Source: Diplosphaera chodatii | Taxonomy: Eukaryota > Chlorophyta > Trebouxiophyceae > Prasiolales > Stichococcaceae | Assembly: GCA_032358165.1 (NCBI GenBank) | Contig: JAALGY010000017.1 | Span: 1,116,001 to 1,180,000 of the forward strand | Reading direction: 5' to 3' | DNA length: 64,000 nucleotides | Shown here: positions 22,301 through 32,679 of the stretch, piece by piece | Layout: each line of letters opens with the position of its first letter | How positions within the stretch are numbered: position 1 is the first letter of the stretch | Notes under the pieces: generated by a model | Database searches by the model: none | What the model saw: only the letters and a program-made list of their open reading frames with translations | What the model was told of the DNA's origin: nothing | Translations under genes and position numbers: made by a program

Positions 22301-25300
22301 CACTGAGAACATGCGGTCCACCTTCCTGTACATTGGCGAGCGCTGCAATGTTGCGGGGTCCAGCATCTACAAGAAGGTCAGACCCACTGGCAGCATCTGG
22401 CGTTGAATGTCCTGGCTGTGCTGCACCTTCCCCATGTGGCTGCTTGTTGAACGGGGCTGCTTGCTTCCCACAGGCCATTGTGGATGGCAACTACGACAAG
22501 GCGCACTCCATCGCACTCAAGCAGGTCCGTCCACCTGCCATGGAGCACAGTGGTAGTCAGCGAGGCGGGCTCCCTGCTTCATGGTCCGAAGGTGTACCAC
22601 GAACGATGCAGACTGAGACTGCTATGCCCAAAGTCCCTGATCGATGACTTGCAGGTGGAGCAGGGCGCGCACATCCTGGACATCAACATGGACGATGGGC
22701 TGATCGACGGCGTTCCCGCCATGACCAAGTTCGTCAACCTGCTGGTGTCGGACCCGGAGGTGTCGCGGGTGCCCTTCATGATCGACAGCAGCAAGTTCGC
22801 CATCGTGGAGGCTGGCCTCAAGTGCTGCCAGGGCAAGGCTATCGTCAACTCCATCTCCCTCAAGGAGGGCGAGGATGCCTTCCTGTGAGTCCTGCAAGCC
22901 GCTACAGCACCTGACGACTGCTTGTTGCAGCAAATGCATGTACTGCACATGTGGCTAATCGCATTGTGATAGCCCTGTTCATCTGCTGGCTGCAGTCATC
23001 ATGCACGCATTGTGAAGCGGCATGGCGCTGCAGTGGTCGTGATGGCCTTTGACGAGCAAGGCCAGGCTGCCACACGTGACGACAAGGTATGCTCCATCGC
23101 ATCAGTGCCCTTGTGTGGACAACTTACACACCATAAAAACGGCAGGCTGTTGGCTGCCATACCAGCCGGCAGACGGTTCTTGCTGGACACGTATTTGATT
23201 GCCATGCCTGTTGCACCACCTTCTCGGCATGTCCCTGCAGGTCCGTATCTGCTGCCGGGCATTCAAGCTACTGGTGGAGGTGGTGGGCTTCAACCCACAG
23301 GACGTCATCTTCGACCCCAACATCCTGACAATTGGCACCGGCATGTCAGAGCACAACAACTATGCAGTGGACTTCTTCGAGGCCACCACGGAGATCAAGC
23401 GGCTGTGCCCAGGTATGCAGCCATCATGCTGAATTGGTTATTATTGGTTATTATTGGTTTGAGAGGCTAGTGACCCTGAGGAATGCAGACCACCTCCCTG
23501 AACAATCTGACCTGGTCATCGCACGGTGTCTTCAGGCTGCAAAATCAGTGGGGGCGTGTCCAACATCGCGTTCTCCTTCCGAGGCAATGAGCCCGTGCGG
23601 CGCGCCTTCCACTCCGCATTCCTGCACCATGCCTGCAAGGTGCGCTTGCCCCTTCAGCATTGTGTGTCCACGTACAATGCCTGTTGTGCCTGTTGTAGCT
23701 GCCGCATCTTTTAGTGCATGCCTAGACGCCTAGCGTTAGCGTGGGTAGTGATGGTGCTGTTGGTTGCCACCAGGCGGGTATGGACATGGGCATCGTCAAT
23801 GCGGCGCATTGCGTGGCAGATGTGTACGAGCAGATCGACAAGGAGCTGCTGCAGCACGTGGAGGATGTGCTGCTCAATCGCAGCGAAGAGGCCACAGAGA
23901 AGATGCTCGACTACGCTGCCACCCTGGTGCGCACTTGCCACTCGCATTTGGCATGCAGATGGTTCCTTGCAGCACCTGGGCCAGCAGGCTGCTCACCCTG
24001 CGTTCACAGGGTGTATCTTCAGGTGTTCTGGCAGTCCTTTAAGTGATGTGCCATGCCAGTCAGGGCTGCATCAGGGGACGATCCCCAGCACCTGGCTTTG
24101 TCACATGCAGGACCCGAAGAGTCGGCCCACGCAGCTGAAGAAGCTGAAGGAGGAGGTCAAGTACACCCCGCGCCTGAACCCGGTGCCGGATGATGTAGAT
24201 ACGCTGGCGGCCGGTGACAATTTGCCGCCTGTACCTGAGTACAAGGTGCGCCTGTGCTGTGCTCCTTCAGTGCTGACTGCTTGATACAGGATAGGCAGCA
24301 GGCTGCAGCAGTCAGTGCCAAGACCGAGCTCAGTGGCGAACTAGTCATAAGGCTTTGGCGTTCAGACCTCATGTTGTCTCTGGTTGCTGCACGCAGAAGT
24401 GGGATGACCCATTGCCCAAGTCCGAGGCCTTTGCACAGCTGGAGGAGCTGTTCGACTCTCGCATCGCCTATATTGATGGGGCAATGGGCACATCCATCCA
24501 GAAGTACAAGTGCGTGAAAGTGAACTGAGCAATAGTGTCCGTGAAGTCCGTCCTGGCTCCGGAGCTGTATGTCCAGAATGCCCTGCGGGATAGCTGGTAA
24601 GTGCATGATGTGCTTCGAACTCACGGTCACGGTGTGATGACAGGTTGGAGGAGGAGGATTACAGGGGTGAGCGGTATGCCAACCACCACAAAGAGCTGAA
24701 GGGCAACAACGATCTGCTGGTCATCACCAAGCCAGAGGTGCCGAAGCTGCAACCCGCTGGTGCTGGGATGCCACGCAGTCGTGCGTGTGTCTCTGCTGTG
24801 AAGCATCTGCCTGCCGTCTGTATCCAAATCTTCCCGCAACGTGTGCGAACAGGTGATCGAGGAGATCCACATGGCATTCCTGGATGCGGGCGCTGATATC
24901 CTGGAGACCAACACCTTCAATGGCACCACAATTAGCCAGGGCGACTATGACCTCGACAACGATGAGGAGGTGAGAGCATGCACAGGCAGCCGGCAGGTGA
25001 ATAGATGGTGCAGTCAACAGTCAATGACTGGGTACCCCGCCCACCCTCATTGACTATTTAATAACGATCGTACCTGGTATGTAGGTGTACCTGATCAACA
25101 AGACAGCAGCTGTGCTGGCCAAGCGATGCACCAAGGCATACATGGAAGCGCATCCGGGCACAGTCAAGTTTGTTTCTGGGGCCATTGGCCCCACCAGCAA
25201 GACGCTGTCGGTGTCGCCCAGCGTCGAGAACCCAGCTTTCCGTGGCTGCACCTACGATGAGATTGAGAGGGCATACTACGATCAGGCTGGCGCACTGTAT

Positions 25301-28300
25301 GACGGCGGCGTGGACCTGTTTCTGGTGGAGACCATCTTTGACACGCTCAATGCCAAGGCGGCCATCTATGCCCTGGAGCGCTTCTTTGAGGACAAGGGCC
25401 TGCGCATCCCCGTCTTCATCAGCGGCACCATCGTGGACAAGTCGGGGCGCACACTCAGCGGCCAGACCAACGAGGCCTTCTGGCTGTCCATCCAGCAGGT
25501 GCATGATGCTCAGGGGGGTGTCACACACTCCCATACCTTGCTGCCCACCACACCTTTGACCATGACATGCTGTACTTGAGTGCCAGATACAGGGATAGTA
25601 TAGCTTGCATTTGTGACATGCTGCAGGCCAGGCCGTTTGCTGTGGGGCTGAACTGCGCGCTGGGTGCAGCGGACATGAAGCCATACATTGCCAACCTGGC
25701 AAAGTGTGCAGACTGCTATGTGTTTGCGTATCCCAATGCGGGGCTGCCCAATGCCATGGGCGGCTACGACCAGAAGGGTGATGAGATGGCCGCAGGTGCA
25801 CTTTGGTGCTCTTTCACGATGTCACACCAAACAGCATGTTGCTTCAGTGACATGCTCTGCTTCTACAGCACGGCGCACCTGGTATCTGTTTGGCAACTCG
25901 TGCCACCCTGCATCAGGCTTCCAAGTTTTCACATGAATCTGCACATGTCCTGCAGAGGTGCAGCCGTTCGTGGATGAGGGCCTGGTGAATGCGCTGGGCG
26001 GCTGCTGTGGCTCACGCCCCGAGCACATCGCCGCCATCGTCAAGATGGCCAGCTCGTACGCTCCTTCCTACTGTGCTTGACAACAGCGTTGCACTGCTTT
26101 TTGTGCGACACGCAGCAGACACTGCAGCCACCTTGACGGTGTGGTGGTGCTGCTGTGTGCACTGCGCTTGTTGGTGTGGCTTGTGATGTACGGTACCCAT
26201 CAAAGCTCATGTGACGGTATTCTTGTGGCTGCAGATACCCGCCTCGCAAGAAGCATGGTACTGAGCCACGCATGCGGCTCAGTGGCCTTGAGCCAATGAT
26301 ATACGTGCCAGACTCCAAGGCGCCGCGATCCACATTCCTGAATGTCGGCGAGCGGTGCAATGTGGCCGGCAGCATGCTGTACAAGAAGGCCATCGTGGAT
26401 GGCAACTATGACAAGGCGCATGCCATTGCGCTCAAGCAGGTGGGATCGGCAAGACCGGCTAAATGTGAAAACCGTGGGCAACCTCCCACGGAGAGGAGGT
26501 TGCCATCCTCCAATGGCAACCTCCTCTTACCCGAAAAGGGTAACTCTCCCGCTGTAATCGCCACGCCAAGCGACCCCTTCGAGCAAGGCGCTGAGTCGGG
26601 CAGTTCGAAGCGCAGGTGGAGCAGGGCGCACACATCCTGGATATCAACATGGACGATGGGCTGATCGACGGCATCCCTGCCATGACCAAGTTCGTCAACC
26701 TGCTGGTGTCAGACCCAGAGGTGTCGCGGGTGCCCTTCATGATCGACAGCAGCAAGTTCGCCATTGTGGAGGCTGGCCTCAAGTGCTGCCAGGGCAAAGC
26801 CATCGTCAACTCCATCTCGATGAAGGAGGGCGAAGATGCTTTCAGGTGGGTCGATAACTCGAACTCATCACGTGTTGCAGTTCAGTGAGTCACGTGTGCT
26901 GGACGTGTGCAAAACAATGCGTTCGGCCTGCGGCATCTCAGCGGCTCTCTGCTGATGCTCAGGCATCACGCCAAGATTGTGAAGCGGCATGGCGCTGCTG
27001 TGGTGGTGATGGCCTTCGACGAGCAAGGCCAGGCGGCTGATTACGATGCAAAGGTCCATTAGCATTCTTTAAGCAAGTTTATGAACTCAGATATCTCCAG
27101 TGGTCAATGGCCTGTGCATTGTGCGGATTGCCTGCAGGTCACCATGCACAGGCGAGCATCATGTATGACTCATATGCCATTCGATGCTCCAGGTGCGCAT
27201 CTGCCAGCGGGCGTACCGTATCCTGGTGGAGGACATCGGCTTTGATCCAGAGGACATCATCTTCGACCCCAACATCCTGACCATCGGCACTGGCCTGGCT
27301 GAGCACAACAACTATGCCGTGGACTTCATCCGGTGCGTGCGCTGTCATCCTTCGACGATTTCAGGGTTGTGCACTGCCGTCATGGACCTGTCGTCCCATG
27401 CGTGCCCGCACAGGCTCTGCAGTGTACAGTTTGTTGAGGCAAGGTGAGGATTCGAAACTCATTCAAGCTGGGTTGTTGGTTGCAGGGCGACACGGGAGTT
27501 GAAGCGCGTCTGCCCTGGATGCAAGATCAGCGGAGGCGTTTCCAACATTGCCTTTGGCTTCCGCGGCAACGATGCCGTGCGACGCGGCTTCCACTCAGCC
27601 TTCCTGCACCATGCCTGCAAGGTGCAATACTTCAGACACCATTCCTGTTTTGTCCTCTGCGCATTTTGCTCTCAACAATCGTGCCGAAGTTGCTGCTAGT
27701 TGGCTGCATTGGCATGATATCTTTTGCTCTGCTGCCAGGCTGTCACATCGGCCAACAAAAGCTGCTTCCTGCAGGCGGGCATGGACATGGGCATCGTCAA
27801 CGCGCAGCACTGCATTGCGGACGCGTACGAGAAGCTGGACAAGGAGCTGCTGGGCTTCATCGAGGACGTGCTGCTTAACCGCTGCGAGAACGCGACGGAG
27901 CGCATGATGGAGTACGCCGCGACCATCGACCCCAAGTCCAAGCCCACCGCCGTCCGCAAGCTGGGTGCGCTGCATGCTGCTGCACATCTGACCTACACTG
28001 CTGCGTGCGCACTGTCGTCTCCATGACATGTGACAATCTCAACACTCAGCACCCTTGCGACTTTGTGGCTTAAAGATGTCAGGGGTATGACCGGTGGCCC
28101 GTGGCGCATGGTGGTGCAGGCGATGAGGCAGGGGCTGAGAAGGGTGGCCCCAAGGCAGCGTCGTGGCGAGATGAGCCCGTGGAGAAGCGCCTGGCGCACG
28201 CCCTGGTCAAGGGCATCGATGAGTTTGCCGTCAGGGTGCGCAGTGGACGTCCTTGCAGCAATGCTGGCTGGCATGATGCTTTCAGCAAGCATGCATAGGC

Positions 28301-31300
28301 GTTTCCGTGCTCACCATGACTCGTGCTCCGAATACCGGCTTCTGCACCTGAGCAGGATACAGAAGAGGCGCGGACGTGCGGGCGGTATGAGGAGCCGCTG
28401 CGTGTGATTGAGGGCCCGCTCATGGATGGCATGAACATCGTGGGCGATCTGTTTGGCGCCGGCAAGATGTTCCTTCCCCAGGCGAGTGACGGCATCTGCA
28501 TACCCTGAAGCTGCCTCACGATGTGCTAGTGTACAGCATGCGCAGCTGCAGGCCCGCTGGTACTCAGCATTTTCAGTAAGTCCAGCAGCATCAGGGTGTC
28601 TCCAGTCCCTGACGCCCTGCAATGCGTCTGCAGGTCATCAAGAGTGCGCGTGTCATGAAGAAGGCGGTGGGCCACCTCCTGCCCTACATCGAAGAGGCAA
28701 AGAACAATGCAGGCGGTGGCGGTGGCGATGATAATGCAGGTAACGTCAAGCACCTGCAGCATTGTACCCACGCAGCTTGTGTGTGATGCACTCATGTGCC
28801 CAGTGCGCTGCCCAGGACATCGGCCACTCTTGGCCGCTGGCCCGCAGGTGTCATCATCATGGCGACTGTGAAGGGTGATGTGCACGACATCGGGAAGAAC
28901 ATTGTCGGCGTCGTCCTGGGCTGCAACAACTTCAAGGTGGGTCCCTGTCACCTGCGCTTCCCCAAGCCCGGACCAAAAGCATGCTGCCCTCCCTGGGCAG
29001 CGCACCTGGCGCATCACTGTCAACATGAACACTAGACACTGTGACACGTTTTTGGTGCAGGTGATTGATTTAGGAGTTATGACGCCCTGGGACAAGATCC
29101 TGGATGCCGCCGTGGAGCACAAGGCGGACATCATCGGCCTGTCGGGCCTCATCACGCCCTCGCTGGACGAGATGGTGCGCTCCTATTCCTGCTGCGCATC
29201 TACTTTTTATCAGACTCAATCCTGCTGATTCTATCGATGCAGATGACCAGCAGGTTGGTCCTAGCAGTCTTTTGCAGAATGTTTTCGCGAGGGGCCGAGG
29301 GATGGTCCATCCTGCCGGCAGGTGACGGTTGCCAAGCGCATGGAGGAACGGGGCCTGAAGCTGCCGCTGCTGATTGGCGGCGCCACCACCTCTAAGATGC
29401 ACACCGCCGTCAAGATCGTCACCCAGTACTCAGGTCAGTCAGCCTGCTACAAACACCCATCAGCACCGCATGAAATGTCAGGCAAGATGCCAGGAACCGA
29501 AATCTGGCATTGACGGCAGTTGTTGCATTTCGCAGCGCATCAAGGCCGCCTGTGCTATGCATGGGGATCTGTTGTGCGGGCCTCTGATGGCCTTCTGTCG
29601 AAGTTTTTGTCGTCACCACGCAGGCCCTGTGGTGCACGTGCTGGACGCGAGCCGTGGCGTGCCAGTGGCACAGACGCTGCTGGACAAGACACGCACCGTC
29701 GGTTTTGTAGAGGTGCTGCACCGCGCATGTTGCATGCCGCCACGCAGGCCGAGCCTGTGACCGAAGTCTGAGCTGTGGGCTGGCAACAGCAGCTGTCTGA
29801 CGGCGGGCCTTATTCTATGTTGGTCACCCTACAGGATGTGAAGGAGGAGTATGCGGAGATGCGGGAGGAGTTCCTTGCTGGCCTGGAGGACCGACGGTAT
29901 GTGCCCATTGCTGAGGCCCGCGCCAAGCGCTTGCAGGTGCGCACATCCCTCGTGCTGTGCGACAGATCCCAAATGGATGTCGCAGCAGGTTGCAACAGGG
30001 CGCACACGGCTACTCCTGAATAGACCAACGGGGGAACACCCTCACGGCTGCTGCTGCCATTGGATGGTGATGCAACCTCACCAGTTGCTGCTGCGAAGGC
30101 AAGATAGCAATGCCCTGCCTTGCTGTACAGGTGGACTGGGCGGCGCCTGAGAACCAGCCGCACAAGCCGCAGCTCATCGGCACAAAGGTGTACGACGACT
30201 TCCCCCTCGAGGATGTGCTGGAGTACATCGACTGGAACCCTTTCTTCCAGGTGCGATTGTGATGAGCCGTGGACCCACCCTGCAAGTGACTGTATGTGCA
30301 GAACGCGTCGCTTGTGCATCTTCCCGTGAGTCGCGACACATTTGCATATGGCACATCACCGAGTTCAGGCTCGGACGTCCGTGAAGTAGATGCTGCGCCT
30401 ACTCAATGGCCCTGTCACTGCAGACGTGGCAGCTGCGGGGGCGGTACCCCAACCGCGGCTACCCCAAGATCTTCAAGGACGAGACGGTCGGCGAGGAGGC
30501 CAGGAAGCTGTACGACGAGGCCCAAATCATGTTGAAGGTGCCCCACCATTGCTGCTTCATGTTGCTTGCTATGCCTGCTGTTGGGTCGAGTCCTCACGCA
30601 GAGGACTTTGAACCATCAAGCGCAATCTGCTGCCGTCAATGATGACACACCACTTGACTCTGCCGTGCAGGAGATCGTGGCCTCCAAGTTGCTGCAGCTG
30701 AAGGCGGTTGTGGGCATCTGGCCAGCGTCTGCTGTTGGCGACGACATCCAGGTGACTAGGCTGCCAGTTCGTGCGCCCCGCCCCTGCTGCAATGCGGTGT
30801 AGGGCCGCCAAATTCATAGTAGGACAGATCGTCTTCCGGCAACTCCAATGGCAACAAGGCATCACATTGCACTGTTGATGCTGCGCACATACCACCAGCA
30901 GTTGAGCCTCAAGTGCCAGCTTGCGTCCGGTGCAGCTATTTGAGGATGAGAGCCGGGGCGAGGTGCTGGCCACCTTCCACGGGCTGCGGCAGCAGGCGGA
31001 GAAGGACAACAAGGAGCCCTACGCCTGTCTGTCCGACTTCATTGCGCCCAAGGTGCGCCTGGGCCTTCATGTGCTTGGCATGCTTTCTTGTCGTCTAAGC
31101 GTCCGACAGCTTGGAGGGAACCAGTGGGACATTGACTGCACTGCTCGCACACAGCTATTTGAGGTTGCACAAGTCAAGACGTGTTGCAATCAGCTGTGTA
31201 CTTTGTTCCCTGTGCCAATGCAAGTAAAGTTTGCACGTCCAGGAAGCTGGCGTGCCTGATTACCTGGGGCTGTTTGCCAATGCCGCGTTCGGCCTGGAGC

Positions 31301-32385
31301 CAATTGTGCAGAAGTACAAGGCAGCCGGCGATGACTACTCCTATATCATGGCCGAAGCATTGGCCGACAGGTGCTCTTTTGTGATCGCACTAGCTGCACC
31401 ATTGGGTTTGATGCCGTTCAATCTAAATGGCCTGGCACTGTGCATGTTCGACATGAGTACTCTGGATATGACAATGCAGGATGCACGCGTCACCCTGCTG
31501 TCCTCAATCAACGAAAGCCTGCACATCACACTGCGTTTAATGTGCATGACACAGGCTGGCAGAGGCGTTCGCAGAGAAGCTGCACGAGCTGGTGCGGAAG
31601 GAGCTGTGGGGCTATGCACCGCAGGAGGCGCTGTCAGGCGAAGACCTGCTGAAGGTCAAATATCAGGTGCGCTGCCTTCTGGTGCTGGCAGCACTGCACC
31701 TGCAGTGTGCCACTGCTTGATGGATACACCCCCAACCAGCAGTGTGGGAAGCGCTCAACACACTTGACCGAAGCAATGCTTTAGGGTTTGGTGTGACAAC
31801 ACGTTCGGTGACACTGCTGTCCTCGACTGCAGGGCATCCGGCCGGCGCCCGGCTACCCCTCGCAGCCGGACCACCAGGAGAAGGCCACCATGTGGCAGCT
31901 GCTCAAGGCGGATGTGGCCATCGGCATGGAGGTGAGCTGCACACCCTGCATTTTGTACGGTTAGCCCGCTGAACACCAGTGCATCTGTGCGCCCACCTCT
32001 TGATGCACCAGCAGGGTGCCCGTGCTTCACACCTGGCCACATCGCTGGCCCCGTTCCGCTGAGCCGCTCGTGTTGCGTGCAGCTTACGGAGTCGTTTGCC
32101 ATGACGCCAGCGGCTGCCGTAAGCGGGCTGTACTTCGCTGGCGCCGCCAGCCACTACTTTGCTGTCGGCCGCATCACGGCTGACCAGGTGATGCGCAAGG
32201 GGTTGCTGAGAGCCAACCTGGCTGGACAGACTTGTGTTTGCTTGGGCAGGCTGCCTGCTGGTCTTGACGATCACACAAGCTTGTGCATGTTTGGGCTGCA
32301 GGTGGAGGACTACTCAAAGCGTCTTGGGCAGGACCTCGAAACCACAACCAAGTGGCTCAGCCCGATGCTCAACTACGAGCCTTGA
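19328..32385 (+). CDS. METH: Cobalamin-dependent methionine synthase with duplicated Hcy and folate modules
   Basis: Transfers methyl from methyltetrahydrofolate via cob(I)alamin to homocysteine. I splice 47 exons whose phases all close, giving about 2265 residues; E. coli MetH has about 1227. Order: (a) a 287-residue extension (19328-19498, 19576-19657, 19714-19779, 19806-20347) with a hydrophobic segment, then an Ala/Pro-rich linker; (b) Hcy and folate modules, copy 1 (20478-24245); (c) copy 2 (24397-27964); (d) cobalamin cap and B12 domain (28120-29936), with DVHDIG for the cobalt-ligand His; (e) activation domain (30131-32385), with [12 protein letters not shown]. Both Hcy modules keep GLNC and GGCCG, the three zinc cysteines, and both folate modules keep GERCNVAGS and [11 protein letters not shown]. 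The copies meet in phase: EYK at 24245 joins [10 protein letters not shown] at 24397. The intron at 28482-28633 appears to use a GC donor. The least certain part is the first junction of the extension. Confidence 0.9.
21838..21997 (+). repeat. Conserved intron, copy 1
   Basis: A 160-base GT-AG intron inside the Hcy module of copy 1. It is about 90% identical by eye to the intron at 25796-25955 in copy 2, which is also 160 bases, while neighbouring paired introns cannot be aligned. Read through in frame, it stays open to a stop just inside the next exon. Confidence 0.8.
23433..23460 (+). repeat. Short tandem repeat in an intron
   Basis: Almost three copies of a 10-base unit, TTGGTTATTA, lie in the intron at 23413-23535 of methionine synthase. 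Confidence 0.7.
25796..25955 (+). repeat. Conserved intron, copy 2
   Basis: Partner of the intron at 21838-21997, with equal length and only scattered substitutions. Two single-base indels compensate each other, so the read-through frame is the same in both copies. Confidence 0.8.
26492..26527 (+). repeat. Perfect inverted repeat in an intron
   Basis: Perfect 15-base arms at 26492-26506 and 26513-26527, separated by 6 bases, lie in the intron 26440-26615 of methionine synthase copy 2. A smaller hairpin (GTGGG/CCCAC) lies just upstream, near 26475-26488. No counterpart is seen in the matching intron of copy 1. Confidence 0.75.
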
Positions 32386-32679
32386 ACAGAGCCGCAGCAG
32401 CAGAACTGCAGCAATCCAACTGCATGTTGCAAGGCATGGCGTCGTCATGCTGCAGTCTGGGGAAGGGCATCCGCCGCAAGCTGCTGTTGCTGACCTGCAT
32501 GCATGCAGACGAGCAGCAGACACCTTGTAGCTGCATTTCGTGCACAAGGGTTCAGCGTTCATGCAATTCGTGTCGTTTTGACTTGTCTCTGTCGACACTG
32601 CTAGGTTGAAACCATACGCACTGAATAGCGTCTGAGTAGAGAAACAACAATTTCGCAATCACACTGTAAACCATTCGCA
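32386..32679. other. Convergent intergenic region
   Basis: About 294 bases lie between the stops of methionine synthase (plus) and KAPA synthase (minus). A TGTAA at 32665-32669 matches the polyadenylation signal known in green algae and could serve methionine synthase. No gene is seen. Confidence 0.35.

Larger units (their letters stand above)
20478..24245 (+). repeat. Methionine synthase module copy 1 (Hcy + folate domains)
   Basis: Fourteen exons encode 708 residues: 20478-20617, 20725-20818, 20947-21063, 21157-21570, 21669-21837, 21998-22097, 22223-22376, 22474-22524, 22655-22884, 22996-23086, 23241-23412, 23536-23639, 23774-23926 and 24111-24245. The last exon is a linker ([16 protein letters not shown] to VPEYK) that leads directly into copy 2. 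Compared with copy 2 it has extra introns at 22377-22473 and 23413-23535. Catalytic and binding motifs are intact. Confidence 0.85.
24397..27964 (+). repeat. Methionine synthase module copy 2 (Hcy + folate domains)
   Basis: Twelve exons, continued by the cap domain at 28120: 24397-24509, 24644-24737, 24853-24969, 25085-25498, 25627-25795, 25956-26055, 26235-26439, 26616-26845, 26963-27053, 27193-27332, 27486-27621 and 27775-27964. The largest exon (414 bases) has exactly the same length as its partner in copy 1, and most protein blocks are nearly identical. It has one intron that copy 1 lacks (27333-27485). Confidence 0.85.

Noticed and set aside
24397..32385. Two separate genes: a truncated methionine synthase (copy 1) followed by a complete one (copy 2)
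   Set aside because: No stop, new start or intergenic gap lies between the copies; the linker exon 24111-24245 splices in phase to 24397. Kept as the main alternative until cDNA is available.
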